Assembly (NCBI RefSeq): GCF_946479275.1
Contig: NZ_CAMLFE010000003.1
Coordinates: 186,001-250,000 of the forward strand
Length of the DNA stretch: 64,000 nt
Reading direction: 5' to 3'
Source: an uncultured Bartonella sp.
GTDB lineage: Bacteria > Pseudomonadota > Alphaproteobacteria > Rhizobiales > Rhizobiaceae
The notes below the pieces were generated by a model. That model saw only the letters and a list, made by a program, of their open reading frames with translations. It ran no database searches and was not told the origin of the DNA. A program made the translations under genes and the position numbers. Below, in pieces: positions 43,373 through 53,808 of the stretch. Position 1 is the stretch's first letter. The number at the start of each line of letters is the position of its first letter.

Positions 43373-44136
43373 TTTTTTACCCTATCTTGAAGTTTCAGGT
43401 GGGACGGCTGTAGCCCGTAAACGATACGACGAATATAATCCGATATCCGAAAAAACAGGGTACCTATCCGCTTCCACTTCGGCAATCGCATATTGTGATA
43501 GGTTTTCCTTCCCTTTACGATTGTCGAGCCGTTCACTCCACAAAATTTTACGATATTCTTGTTGGTTGAAAACGCTTTATAGCCGCTCCAACCGCGTTCA
43601 AGCGCTACATCGTAAGGAAGGGTCATCGGAGCGAGCTTTTCAAGAAGTTTCTTTGCTCCCTCGCGCGTCACCATATAGGCCGCGGAACTTCCTAAAGGAC
43701 CGTGTAAACACCGACCAATGGACACATCATCGGTTATATCCATCATTTTACGAAAAATACGGTTACGGTGGTTGGAAAATTTGACCATATCCCATCCGTC
43801 GATTTGCGAAAGTTTATTGATAATTCTGACAAATTCTTCATCGAAGCCGACATCATCCTCTGCAATGACGGCATAAGGATCCTCACCATTTGCAATAACT
43901 GACAACACACGAAGATGACTAAGATAACACCCTGCTTCTCCAGGCAGGATATTTTTTCCGTGACGGCGGCGAAACCCTTTCACATCAATTTCGGGAGAAT
44001 TCTGAATGTCGATCTCGCTGCCGTCAACCGCACTGATACGATGATAATCCAGTCCGACGCTTTCAGCTGATCGTGCGACGACCTCGAAACGATCTTTTGA
44101 CCGATCAAGATTGATGATATAGACGGGAATATTCAA
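43369..44136 (-). CDS. Glycosyltransferase family 25 (LPS core type)
   Basis: This 255-residue protein matches family GT25 lipooligosaccharide galactosyltransferases. The N-terminal IPVYIINLDRSKDR is followed by GLDYHRISAVDG, LPGEAGCYLSHLRVL and the metal motif VIAEDDVGFD. The start is put at TTG 44136 because GAGG lies five bases upstream and the product then starts as usual for the family; a GTG at 44196 would add 20 residues. It is the first gene of the unit GT25-epimerase-dciA. It adds sugars to surface lipid or capsule, with the acceptor unknown. Confidence 0.82.
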   Translation of the reverse strand: MNIPVYIINLDRSKDRFEVVARSAESVGLDYHRISAVDGSEIDIQNSPEIDVKGFRRRHGKNILPGEAGCYLSHLRVLSVIANGEDPYAVIAEDDVGFDEEFVRIINKLSQIDGWDMVKFSNHRNRIFRKMMDITDDVSIGRCLHGPLGSSAAYMVTREGAKKLLEKLAPMTLPYDVALERGWSGYKAFSTNKNIVKFCGVNGSTIVKGRKTYHNMRLPKWKRIGTLFFRISDYIRRIVYGLQPSHLKLQDRVKK

Positions 44137-44547
44137 AGTAACCTCAATAGCCAAATTGGGTGGAAAGACGGAAATGGACGCATCACCAATCTTCACGCTC
44201 GATCAAAAACAGTCAGCAAATTAGCTATTTGGCAGGCCGATGTAAACGCTTTTGATCTCTTGAGCTTTTTCGTTTGCCCCCGCAATCGTCATTCGATTAT
44301 TTTTCAGACAAAATCAAACCTAATGTTTTATCTCTTTTAGGCTTCCTCATAAATTCATCTATAATGCCGTTTTAATAAATAAAACATTGAAATTCGCCTT
44401 TGCCATAAATAACAAATATCATTTTTAAAATATAAATATCAATTTAAATTGTGTGTCTTCAAAAGTTTCTATTGCCTTTTTCCATGAACATGCAACAACA
44501 AATGGCATATTAATCCGGTTTAAAGCTTTGTCTCATGGGAGATAGAC
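44137..44547. other. AT-rich divergent intergenic region GT25 / kgtP-like
   Basis: This divergent gap of about 350-410 bases, depending on the GT25 start, is the most AT-rich stretch of the block, especially 44330-44460. It should hold both promoters. It has no coding frame I can support. Such AT-rich DNA would suit silencing by MucR (inference). Confidence 0.4.
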
Positions 44548-45867
44548 ATGACCGAAACGAATAAAACAGCTGAAACTGTTGACCCGCACGATACACGCAA
44601 ACGAATTTTTGCAATTGTTGCAAGCGCATCCGGAAATCTGGTGGAATGGTACGATTTTTATATCTACGCATTTGCGTCCATTTATTTTGCCAACCAGTTC
44701 TATCCGTCAGGCAATGACGAGGTCGCAGCACTTCTTAAAACGGCTGGCATATTCTTCATCGGTTTTCTGATGCGTCCGATCGGCGGATATATTTTCGGTC
44801 GTATAGGCGACCAGTATGGCCGGAAAATATCCATGATGATCTCGGTAGTGATGATGTGCTTGGGCTCGCTTATCATCGCTTTTCTACCGACCTACGCCAC
44901 ATGGGGCAATGCTGCGGGTGTCATCTTGTTGCTCGTTCGGATGATGCAAGGGCTTTCTGTCGGCGGAGAATATGGAACCACCGCCACATATATGAGTGAA
45001 GTTGCTTTGAAAGGCCGGCGCGGATTTTTCAGTTCCTTCCAATATGTGACACTCGTCGGCGGACAACTTCTTGCCGTTCTGGTTGTTGTTATCCTGGAAC
45101 TGTTCCTTGATGACAATCAGATAAAGGCGTGGGGCTGGCGTATTCCTTTTGTTATCGGCGCATTAACGGCAATCATCGCTTTTTACTTGCGTCGTTCACT
45201 GCATGAAACTTCAACGGAAAAATCACGCACCAGTGTTGAAGCCGGAAGCCTCATCAGCCTGTTGAAAAACCATACCCGCTCGTTCCTGCTTGTTGTGGGT
45301 TTTACATCCGGCGGCTCTCTCACATTTTATACCTACACCACCTACATGCAGAAATATCTGGTGACCACCACCGGCTTTTCTGCCAAAGATGCCAATACAA
45401 TGATGCTTGCTGCATTATTTATTTTTATGATTCTTCAGCCTCTGTTCGGGATGCTTGCGGATCGTATTGGAACACGCACATCGTTGTTGATGTGGTCGGT
45501 TCTTTCAATCATCCTGACCATTCCTGCCTTATCATTCATCGGATCGACACATAGTGAACTCGCCGCCTTTTTCATGATCGTTGTGATGCTTGCAGTTTCC
45601 TGTCTTTACACCTCCATTGGCGGTATTGTTAAAGCAGAAATGTTTCCGGCGTCTGTCAGAGCATTGGGGGTAGGTTTTTCCTATGCTGTTGCCAATGCAC
45701 TCTTTGGCGGTTCGGCCGAATATGTCGCGCTTTGGTTCAAGAATGAAGGCGTTGGCAATTACTTCTACTGGTATGTGACGATCATGATGGTGATTGCTTT
45801 TGTCTGCGCCTATAAAATGAAAGACGCAAGAAATGGCGGTTACCTTCAAGGCCATCACATTGATTGA
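44548..45867 (+). CDS. kgtP: Alpha-ketoglutarate permease (MHS family, KgtP-like)
   Basis: This proton symporter of the major facilitator superfamily has 439 residues and 12 membrane segments. It is strikingly close to E. coli KgtP along its length: SGNLVEWYDFYIYAF, FLMRPIGGYIFGRIGDQYGRK, QGLSVGGEYGTTATYMSEVA and SSFQYVTLVGGQLLA. It imports 2-oxoglutarate or a related dicarboxylate. GGGAG precedes the ATG and a terminator follows 47 bases after the stop. It lies in the accessory block between dciA and mutY as a single-gene unit. Confidence 0.88.
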   Translation: MTETNKTAETVDPHDTRKRIFAIVASASGNLVEWYDFYIYAFASIYFANQFYPSGNDEVAALLKTAGIFFIGFLMRPIGGYIFGRIGDQYGRKISMMISVVMMCLGSLIIAFLPTYATWGNAAGVILLLVRMMQGLSVGGEYGTTATYMSEVALKGRRGFFSSFQYVTLVGGQLLAVLVVVILELFLDDNQIKAWGWRIPFVIGALTAIIAFYLRRSLHETSTEKSRTSVEAGSLISLLKNHTRSFLLVVGFTSGGSLTFYTYTTYMQKYLVTTTGFSAKDANTMMLAALFIFMILQPLFGMLADRIGTRTSLLMWSVLSIILTIPALSFIGSTHSELAAFFMIVVMLAVSCLYTSIGGIVKAEMFPASVRALGVGFSYAVANALFGGSAEYVALWFKNEGVGNYFYWYVTIMMVIAFVCAYKMKDARNGGYLQGHHID

Positions 45868-45914
45868 AAAAACATCGTCGATTATTCGAATCGAATAAGC
45901 TTGATGAAATATAG

Positions 45915-45947
45915 GGCAAGTCTTTTAACGGCTTGCCTTTTCTTTTT
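45915..45947 (+). terminator. Rho-independent terminator of kgtP
   Basis: GGCAAG (45915-45920) pairs with CTTGCC (45932-45937) across an 11-base loop and is followed by TTTTCTTTTT. Confidence 0.8.
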
Positions 45948-45980
45948 GATTTTTTTGATAAACTGTGATTGGAAAAATCC

Positions 45981-47072
45981 ATGAATGATTTTTCAAAAAA
46001 GCTTCTATTCTGGTATGATCGTTATCATCGTATTTTGCCTTGGCGCGTGGCTCCGGCCGACTTGTTGACAGGCAAGAAAAATGATCCCTATCGGGTCTGG
46101 CTGTCGGAAATCATGTTGCAACAAACAACTGTTGAAGCTGTAAAACCCTATTTTGAAAAATTTGTAACAACCTGGCCAACGGTTTTTTCTCTCGCAAAAG
46201 CCGAATTGGAAGACGTGCTTAAAGCCTGGGCAGGCCTCGGCTATTATTCACGAGCGAGAAATCTTAAACGCTGTGCCGAACAAATAGTGGCCGAATATGA
46301 TGGAGTTTTTCCAAACTCGTTAAAAAACTTGAAGAGTCTGCCCGGTATTGGAGATTATACGGCAGCAGCCATTCTTTCTATTGCCTATAACGAACCTGTC
46401 GCTGTCGTTGACGGTAATGTCGAAAGGGTCGTTGCCCGCGTCTTTTCAATTGGTGAACCTTTGCCTAAAGCAAAGGTAAAAATCAGAACAAGAACGCAGG
46501 AAATAACACCTGACAAGCGCTGCGGCGACTTTGCCCAGAGCATGATGGATCTCGGCGCGTCGATTTGCACACCACGTGCCCCGAAATGCATGATATGTCC
46601 GGTTGAAAGCCGGTGCGAGGCAAAGCGCAACGGCAATCCCGAAGCCTTTCCTGTCAAACCGCCAAAACCGCAGCGTCCCCAACGCTATGGAGTTGCCTTT
46701 GTTGCATTAAGTAAAGATGATGAGATCTATCTGGAAAAACGGCATAGTTCCGGATTACTCGGCGGAATGACGCAAATCCCCAATCACTTCAGCGGACAAA
46801 ATAATTATTCTGTCGCTGACGCTCCATTTCATGCCGACTGGGTGTTGAAGGGCAAAGCCCACCACGTCTTTACCCATTTTTCACTCACTCTTGATGTCTA
46901 TTTGGCCCGAAATGTCGAAAAATCGGTTGCCGGCAATGGTTGGTGGTGCAAAACAAACGAACTTTCGGGGGAAGCTCTGCCTACTGTTATGAAAAAAGCA
47001 ATTGCTGCTGCCATTCCGGATAGTTTTAAAACCCGCGGCACGAAACCAAAAAAGACTAACAGAAAAAAATAA
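45981..47072 (+). CDS. mutY: A/G-specific adenine DNA glycosylase
   Basis: This base-excision repair enzyme of 363 residues removes adenine opposite 8-oxoguanine. The HhH-GPD domain has IMLQQTTVEAV with the catalytic Glu region, LPGIGDYTAAAI and VVDGNVERVVARVF with the catalytic Asp. The Fe-S cluster motif C-x6-C-x2-C-x5-C is CTPRAPKCMICPVESRC. The C-terminal Nudix-like 8-oxoG recognition domain (about 235-350) is present. ATG 45981 is preferred to the TTG four codons upstream. A terminator follows at once and ccrM converges. Confidence 0.94.
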   Translation: MNDFSKKLLFWYDRYHRILPWRVAPADLLTGKKNDPYRVWLSEIMLQQTTVEAVKPYFEKFVTTWPTVFSLAKAELEDVLKAWAGLGYYSRARNLKRCAEQIVAEYDGVFPNSLKNLKSLPGIGDYTAAAILSIAYNEPVAVVDGNVERVVARVFSIGEPLPKAKVKIRTRTQEITPDKRCGDFAQSMMDLGASICTPRAPKCMICPVESRCEAKRNGNPEAFPVKPPKPQRPQRYGVAFVALSKDDEIYLEKRHSSGLLGGMTQIPNHFSGQNNYSVADAPFHADWVLKGKAHHVFTHFSLTLDVYLARNVEKSVAGNGWWCKTNELSGEALPTVMKKAIAAAIPDSFKTRGTKPKKTNRKK

Positions 47073-47103
47073 AAGGCGGCGCAATTCATGCGCACGCCTT
47101 TTT
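47071..47103. terminator. Bidirectional terminator mutY / ccrM
   Basis: AAAAGGCG (47071-47078) and CGCCTTTTT (47095-47103) form a stem with inner GCGC pairing. A runs on one side and T runs on the other suit both convergent genes. Confidence 0.75.
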
Positions 47104-47140
47104 ATGATCGGAGACTGGAGATTATCCGACCGTTCAGCTT

Positions 47141-48657
<1,517 letters not shown>

Positions 48658-49350
48658 ATGCCGCAGATAGATCTGGTTATTTTCGATTGTGATGGTGTTC
48701 TCGTTGATTCAGAATATTTGGCGGCCCAGATTGAATCTGAATTACTGGCAATAGAAGGTTATGAAATAACACCTGAAGAACTGTCCGAACGTTACGCAGG
48801 GCTTATTTTCCTTGATATTCTTAAAGAAATTGAAAAGCAGTCGGATGTTCCGCTTTCTGTCAGCCTGATTGAAAAAGTGCCTGAACTTTTCAAAAAGCGT
48901 ATGAAAGACGAGCTGCTTGGAATTGACGGTGCACGTGAAGCCGTCGAAGCTGTTGCCAAGCTTTATCCTTATTGTATCTGTTCCAACTCGAGGAGCCAGG
49001 ACATAAAACATATGCTTACGATTGTTGGCCTATGTGATCTCTTTGAAAATAAGATTTTTTCAGCACCGGAAGTCGGCACAGGGAAAGTAAAGCCGGCACC
49101 GGATGTTTATCTTTACGCGGCCGATAAAATGCATGCAAAGCCTGAAAATACAATTGTTATAGAAGATTCCGTCCATGGTGTACGCGGAGCGGTAAAAGCG
49201 GGTATGCGGGTTGTCGGCTTCACCGGCGGTTCCCATGCTTACCGCGGCCTTGCTGACGTCCTCACTGAAGCGGGTGCCGAAACAGTTATTGCTCACCATA
49301 CGGATTTGCCTGCTGTCTTGAAAGCTATGTCCGAGTGGAAAGATATCTGA
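48658..49350 (+). CDS. HAD-family (IA) phosphatase, phosphoglycolate phosphatase-like
   Basis: This 230-residue hydrolase has motif I FDCDGVLVDSE (nucleophile and acid Asp), a helical cap domain at about 16-85, motif II ICSNSR, motif III Lys in GKVKPAPDVYLYAA and motif IV VIEDSVHGVRGA. It resembles beta-phosphoglucomutase or sugar/phosphoglycolate phosphatases; the substrate is not predictable. ATG 48658 has AGGAT upstream and the 12 codons before it look non-coding. It stands alone, followed by a 307-base gap that holds a shared terminator. Confidence 0.88.
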   Translation: MPQIDLVIFDCDGVLVDSEYLAAQIESELLAIEGYEITPEELSERYAGLIFLDILKEIEKQSDVPLSVSLIEKVPELFKKRMKDELLGIDGAREAVEAVAKLYPYCICSNSRSQDIKHMLTIVGLCDLFENKIFSAPEVGTGKVKPAPDVYLYAADKMHAKPENTIVIEDSVHGVRGAVKAGMRVVGFTGGSHAYRGLADVLTEAGAETVIAHHTDLPAVLKAMSEWKDI

Positions 49351-49564
49351 TTTTATCTCAATCAGCCAGTCATGTCAGTTCTTGTCACGAGCAATCAATA
49401 AGGTTCGGATAACTCTTCGACATCGACCATTATTGTTATCAAAATACAGAAAATAATTGCCTTTACTAACCTTTGGAAACTCTGTAGCAGGATTCTTAAA
49501 AGACGTTTGAATCAACAAAGCTTACAATTCTGTTGTCGGAATTTTTTTGAAAAATCGTAAAAAG

Positions 49565-49599
49565 AAAAGGCTTGAGAACGCTTTTTCTCAAGCCTTTTT
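49565..49599. terminator. Strong bidirectional terminator
   Basis: AAAAGGCTTGAGAA (49565-49578) pairs over 14 bases with TTCTCAAGCCTTTT (49585-49598), with a six-base loop. A runs and T runs flank it. It lies in the 307-base gap between the convergent HAD and lipoprotein genes, 60 bases from the latter. The rest of the gap shows nothing. Confidence 0.88.
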
Positions 49600-49657
49600 A
49601 ATCATTTTAGTCATTTAAACAAAACCGGCTCGGAAATAATACCGGCCATTGTAAACA

Positions 49658-50203
49658 TTATTTCTTTTGCCCTCTGTCATAGCCAACAAAAACACGAATG
49701 TTTTTTGCTGTCGGTTTGGGGAACGATATTTGATCGTCGGAAAAAATGAACTGCGTTGCATCAACGCCATTGCTGATCTCTACCGGATAATTACGCAACT
49801 TGGAATATATCACACTATCACCTTCCATAACGGTGACGCGGATAGGCAATGATACCGAACCTTTTTTAAACATCGGTCCCGGTACCACACGGCCGGAAGC
49901 TGCAACACGCATAGAAAGCGTTGTATCCGTTGTATTACAGGTTCTTGTTACATCTCTGATCGCAGCCTGATACATGACTTTATTGGCGTCGCCTTCACCA
50001 CCGCGCTCGTAAACATCATAAAAAGCCGTGTCATCACGCATGAGAACAACTGGACAATAGGCGCGCAACTGTGCTTCCGTTATTTGCGGTTCGGGCGGAA
50101 CATTGTCCACTTTCTTATGGATAAAACATCCCGACAACGTTGACGAAGCGGCAATAATGAGGCCAAAGCCCAATGAAAAACGATAAATCGACTTTTTATC
50201 CAT
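49658..50203 (-). CDS. Conserved lipoprotein of unknown function
   Basis: This 181-residue predicted lipoprotein has a signal peptide with lipobox LSGC near residue 26. The mature domain contains AYCPVVLMRDDTAFYDVYERG, a C-x-x-T-like segment (TRTCNTTDTTLSMRVAASG) and a C-terminal QFIFSDDQISFPKP segment. It is probably a beta-sandwich in the periplasm or outer membrane. Similar lipoproteins are typical of Rhizobiales; I know no function. The start at 50203 begins at the basic n-region of the signal; the frame is open 16 codons further. It is divergent from thrC. Confidence 0.78.
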   Translation of the reverse strand: MDKKSIYRFSLGFGLIIAASSTLSGCFIHKKVDNVPPEPQITEAQLRAYCPVVLMRDDTAFYDVYERGGEGDANKVMYQAAIRDVTRTCNTTDTTLSMRVAASGRVVPGPMFKKGSVSLPIRVTVMEGDSVIYSKLRNYPVEISNGVDATQFIFSDDQISFPKPTAKNIRVFVGYDRGQKK

Positions 50204-50394
50204 GAAGTGGACTTTCCTAGAGTAGTAAACCTGTTCTATATCAGCGATCAATAATAGTGATTTGTTGTTTTCTCGCTTTTTCTATAATTTGGCAAGTCTG
50301 GTAAAAATAGAGGACGTTTTCAGTCCCGTAAAGGTTGTAAAATAGCGCGACATCAAACATTTTTTTCACAGTTTTAGGCCCGAGGAGTATAGAA

Positions 50395-51792
50395 ATGAAA
50401 TATATCAGTACAAGAGCCAATGCACCGGTACTCGGCTTTTGCGATACTGTCATGACGGGACTTGCGCGTGATGGCGGGCTTTATCTGCCAGAAACTTATC
50501 CCCATTTTTCACCGGATTCGCTCAAAGCTTTGCGCGGAAACTCATACGCAACAATTGCTAAAACTGTTCTTTGGCCATTTATAGACGGTGAAATCGAACG
50601 CCATGATTTTGATTCTATGGTTGACGATGCCTATCGGACATTCCGTCATCCTGCTGTTTGCCCCCTTGTCCAGACCAATACCAGTGAATTCATACTCGAA
50701 CTCTTTCATGGCCGCACATTGGCGTTCAAGGATGTTGCCATGCAATTACTTGGCCGATTGATGGACTATATACTGAACCGCCAGAACAAGCGTGCCACAA
50801 TTATCGGTGCAACGTCGGGAGACACCGGAGGGGCTGCAATTGAAGCTTTTGCCGGACGCGAGCGATGCGATATTTTTATTCTATTTCCGAAAGGGCATGT
50901 TTCGCCCGTCCAACAAAGGCAGATGACAACCAATAAAAATGCCAATGTGCATGCACTTGCCATTGAAGGAAACTTCGACGATTGCCAGGCTTTGGTCAAA
51001 GCCATGTTCAACGATCACGCTTTTCGGGATAAAACGGCTCTTTCCGGAGTCAACTCGATCAATTGGGCGCGTATCATGGCCCAAATTGTCTATTATTTTA
51101 CGTCGGCAATTTCTCTTGGTGCACCTGACCGAGCTATCTCCTTTACTGTTCCCACCGGCAATTTCGGTGACATTTTTGCAGCCTTTGTTGCTTCCCGCAT
51201 GGGGCTGCCCATAGCCCATCTCGTCATTGCCACCAATGATAACGATATTCTGGCACGCACACTTTCAACCGGAGTTTATCAGATCCGTTCGCTCAAACAC
51301 ACCACCTCGCCATCCATGGATATACAAGTCTCGTCAAATTTCGAGCGCCTGTTATTCGAGGCATCCGGACGCAATGCGGTTTTAATCCGCAACTCGATGG
51401 AAAGTCTTAAACAATCGGGCGAATTTACCATTGATAAAACGGTTCTTGAAAAAATCCGGGCTCTATTTTCGGCCGGCCGTTCCACCGAAACAGAAACCGC
51501 CCGTATGATAGACACGCTTTACAAAGAAAGCCATTATCTTGCCGATCCCCATACCGCAATAGCTGTAAAAGTTGCCCGCGAACACATGGAAACAACCATT
51601 CCAATGGTTGTCCTTTCTACCGCTCATCCGGCAAAATTTCCGGATGCCGTCAATAAAGCTTGTGGTCAAACTCCCAAGCTTCCCCATTGGCTTAACGGGC
51701 TTATGGAAAAGCCTGAACACTATGAAACATTGAAGAACGACGAAAAAATCGTCAAGGACTATATTGGTGCAAAATCCCGCGCTTGCCATTAA
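50395..51792 (+). CDS. thrC: Threonine synthase
   Basis: This PLP enzyme of 465 residues makes threonine from O-phosphohomoserine. The PLP lysine is K112 in LAFKDVAMQLLGR and the phosphate loop reads GATSGDTGGAAIEAF. The N-terminal YISTRANAP and the HTTSPSMDIQVSSNFERLLF segment are typical of the long (type 2) threonine synthases of Proteobacteria. GAGGAG precedes the ATG. It is followed after 74 bases by the M16 peptidase gene, a conserved rhizobial pair. The partner homoserine kinase thrB lies in this window at 59 kb. Confidence 0.96.
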   Translation: MKYISTRANAPVLGFCDTVMTGLARDGGLYLPETYPHFSPDSLKALRGNSYATIAKTVLWPFIDGEIERHDFDSMVDDAYRTFRHPAVCPLVQTNTSEFILELFHGRTLAFKDVAMQLLGRLMDYILNRQNKRATIIGATSGDTGGAAIEAFAGRERCDIFILFPKGHVSPVQQRQMTTNKNANVHALAIEGNFDDCQALVKAMFNDHAFRDKTALSGVNSINWARIMAQIVYYFTSAISLGAPDRAISFTVPTGNFGDIFAAFVASRMGLPIAHLVIATNDNDILARTLSTGVYQIRSLKHTTSPSMDIQVSSNFERLLFEASGRNAVLIRNSMESLKQSGEFTIDKTVLEKIRALFSAGRSTETETARMIDTLYKESHYLADPHTAIAVKVAREHMETTIPMVVLSTAHPAKFPDAVNKACGQTPKLPHWLNGLMEKPEHYETLKNDEKIVKDYIGAKSRACH

Positions 51793-51866
51793 CCCTATTC
51801 ATTTTTTCCAAAAGACAGAAAATGCGCAATGTGGTTTTTTATTAAAGTTTTGAATGAAGGAGCTTT

Positions 51867-53159
51867 ATGAGTATGGGCGTAGAAATCAGCCGGCTCGGCA
51901 ATGGTTTGACGATCGTCACACATACGATGCCACAGATCGAGAGTGTTGCTCTCGGCATATGGGTAAAATCCGGCTCCCGCAACGAAAAATTTGAAGAACA
52001 TGGCGTAGCCCATATGCTCGAGCATATGGCCTTCAAGGGGACAGCCAACCGCACTGCCTATGAAATTGCCGCTGAAATCGAAGATGTCGGTGGCGAAATC
52101 AATGCGGCAACAGGTGTCGAAACCACCGCCTATTATGCCCGTGTCCTGAAAAATGACATACCGCTTGCTGTTGATATTCTCGCCGACATTATCACCACGC
52201 CGAAATTCGACGAAACCGAGCTTGAACGTGAAAAACAGGTTGTCTTGCAAGAAATCGGCGCAGCCAACGACATGCCGGAAGACATTGTGTTCGACCATTT
52301 CACTGAAACAGCGTTTCGTCACCAGACAATCGGAAGGCCTATCCTTGGCACAGCGCAATCGGTGCGCAGTCTCACTGCCGATAATTTACGTAACTTCATG
52401 AATGAGCATTACAGTGCCGACCGCATGATTTTTGTAGCAACCGGCGCCGTCAACCATCAGTCTTTTGTCAAGGAAGTCGAGAAACGACTCGGCAATTATC
52501 GCGCCCATTCGCCGGCACCTCTTGCCGATCTTGCAAATTATGTGGGAGGAGATTTTCGCGAATATCGTAATCTCAAAGATGCCCAGGTGCTCTTAGGCTT
52601 CGAAGGGCGAGCCTATCATATACGTGACTATTATGCCTCTCAAATCCTTTCCATTATTCTGGGTGGAGGAATGTCGTCGCGTCTGTTTCAGGAAGTGCGC
52701 GAAAAACGCGGGCTTTGCTATTCTATTTATGCTTTTCACTGGGGGTTTTCAGATATTGGACTCTTCGGAGTCCATGCTGCATCAAGCGAAGACGGTTTGC
52801 ATGACCTCATTCCCGTTATTCTGGAACAGCTTTACAAAGTGAGTGAAAAGATTGACCAGAAAGAACTTGACCGTGCGCGCGAACAATATCGCGCCAGCCT
52901 CATAATGTCACAAGAAAGCCCTTCAAGCCGCGCCGAAACAATTGCACGACAAATGCTCCTCTATGGTCGTCCGATTCCCACATCCGAAACATTGGAACGT
53001 CTGTCTCTGCTTACAGTAGACAGGTTGACCGATTTGGCCGAACGCTTATTTATCGATTCAAAACCCACATTGGCAGCAGTTGGAGCAATAGGACCAATTA
53101 TGAGTTACGGTGATTTGGTTGCGGCTCTTTCTTCAGGAGCCAGACGGCGCCCTTACTAA
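51867..53159 (+). CDS. M16 family zinc peptidase (mitochondrial processing peptidase-like)
   Basis: This peptidase of 430 residues has the inverted zinc motif HMLEH (H49-x-x-E52-H53 in GVAHMLEHMAFKGT), with the distal Glu expected in REKQVVLQEIGAANDMPED. The C-terminal half repeats the fold, with the Gly-rich GGGMSSRLFQEVREKRGLCY. It is cytoplasmic, having no signal peptide, and probably degrades peptides. AAGGAG precedes the ATG. It lies between thrC and an acetyltransferase on the same strand, a conserved order in Rhizobiales. Confidence 0.93.
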   Translation: MSMGVEISRLGNGLTIVTHTMPQIESVALGIWVKSGSRNEKFEEHGVAHMLEHMAFKGTANRTAYEIAAEIEDVGGEINAATGVETTAYYARVLKNDIPLAVDILADIITTPKFDETELEREKQVVLQEIGAANDMPEDIVFDHFTETAFRHQTIGRPILGTAQSVRSLTADNLRNFMNEHYSADRMIFVATGAVNHQSFVKEVEKRLGNYRAHSPAPLADLANYVGGDFREYRNLKDAQVLLGFEGRAYHIRDYYASQILSIILGGGMSSRLFQEVREKRGLCYSIYAFHWGFSDIGLFGVHAASSEDGLHDLIPVILEQLYKVSEKIDQKELDRAREQYRASLIMSQESPSSRAETIARQMLLYGRPIPTSETLERLSLLTVDRLTDLAERLFIDSKPTLAAVGAIGPIMSYGDLVAALSSGARRRPY

Positions 53160-53181
53160 GAGCAGCCAGAAAGGCAATGGC

Positions 53182-53796
53182 ATGTTCAAAATGCCCTTCC
53201 GGCGTCAGCCGCATAAGCAGCAGGAGAAAATCCGGCTTCCGAATTTAAAGACGAAAGACGTTTATTTGCGCTTTCCGATGATTGATGACTATAAAGAATG
53301 GGCAGCCGTGAGAACCGAAAGCCGCGCATTTCTGGAACCATGGGAACCCCTCTGGCCTGCAGATGCACACACACTTTCCCGTTATAAAAACCATCTTGAC
53401 CGTTACATTGAAGGACGCAAAAACGGCCAGTTCTTTGTCTTTTTTGTGTTTTTAAACGACAGTAACAATCTTATCGGTGGAATAAGTCTCGGTAACATCA
53501 GGCGGGGTGTCGTACAATCGGGCGAGATCGGCTATTGGTGTGGAGAAAAATATTCCGGCCATGGATTTATGCATGAAAGTCTGGAGCTGATGGTTGATTT
53601 TGCTTTTCAACAGCTCAAATTACACCGTCTGCAAGCTGCCACGATTCCGACAAATATACGCTCCATTTCCTTATTGGAAAAATGTGGTTTTGTTCGGGAG
53701 GGACTGATGCGTTCCTATGTGAAAATCCATGGCGAATGGCAAGATCACTACCTTTATTCTTTGTTGGAAATGGAAAGAACAACAAAGTCAATTTGA
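53182..53796 (+). CDS. GNAT acetyltransferase (RimJ/RimL type)
   Basis: This 204-residue protein has a GNAT fold of the RimJ family that acetylates protein N-termini or small amines. It contains LRFPMIDDYKEW, GGISLGNIRRG, the acetyl-CoA motif GEIGYWCGEKYSGHGFMHES and LHRLQAATIPTNIRSISLLEKCGF. ATG 53182 has AAGG upstream; a start in frame 24 codons earlier would lie inside the M16 gene. It is followed after 12 bases by the EAL protein gene. Confidence 0.88.
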   Translation: MFKMPFRRQPHKQQEKIRLPNLKTKDVYLRFPMIDDYKEWAAVRTESRAFLEPWEPLWPADAHTLSRYKNHLDRYIEGRKNGQFFVFFVFLNDSNNLIGGISLGNIRRGVVQSGEIGYWCGEKYSGHGFMHESLELMVDFAFQQLKLHRLQAATIPTNIRSISLLEKCGFVREGLMRSYVKIHGEWQDHYLYSLLEMERTTKSI

Positions 53797-53808
53797 AAGT
53801 GAGGCGTT

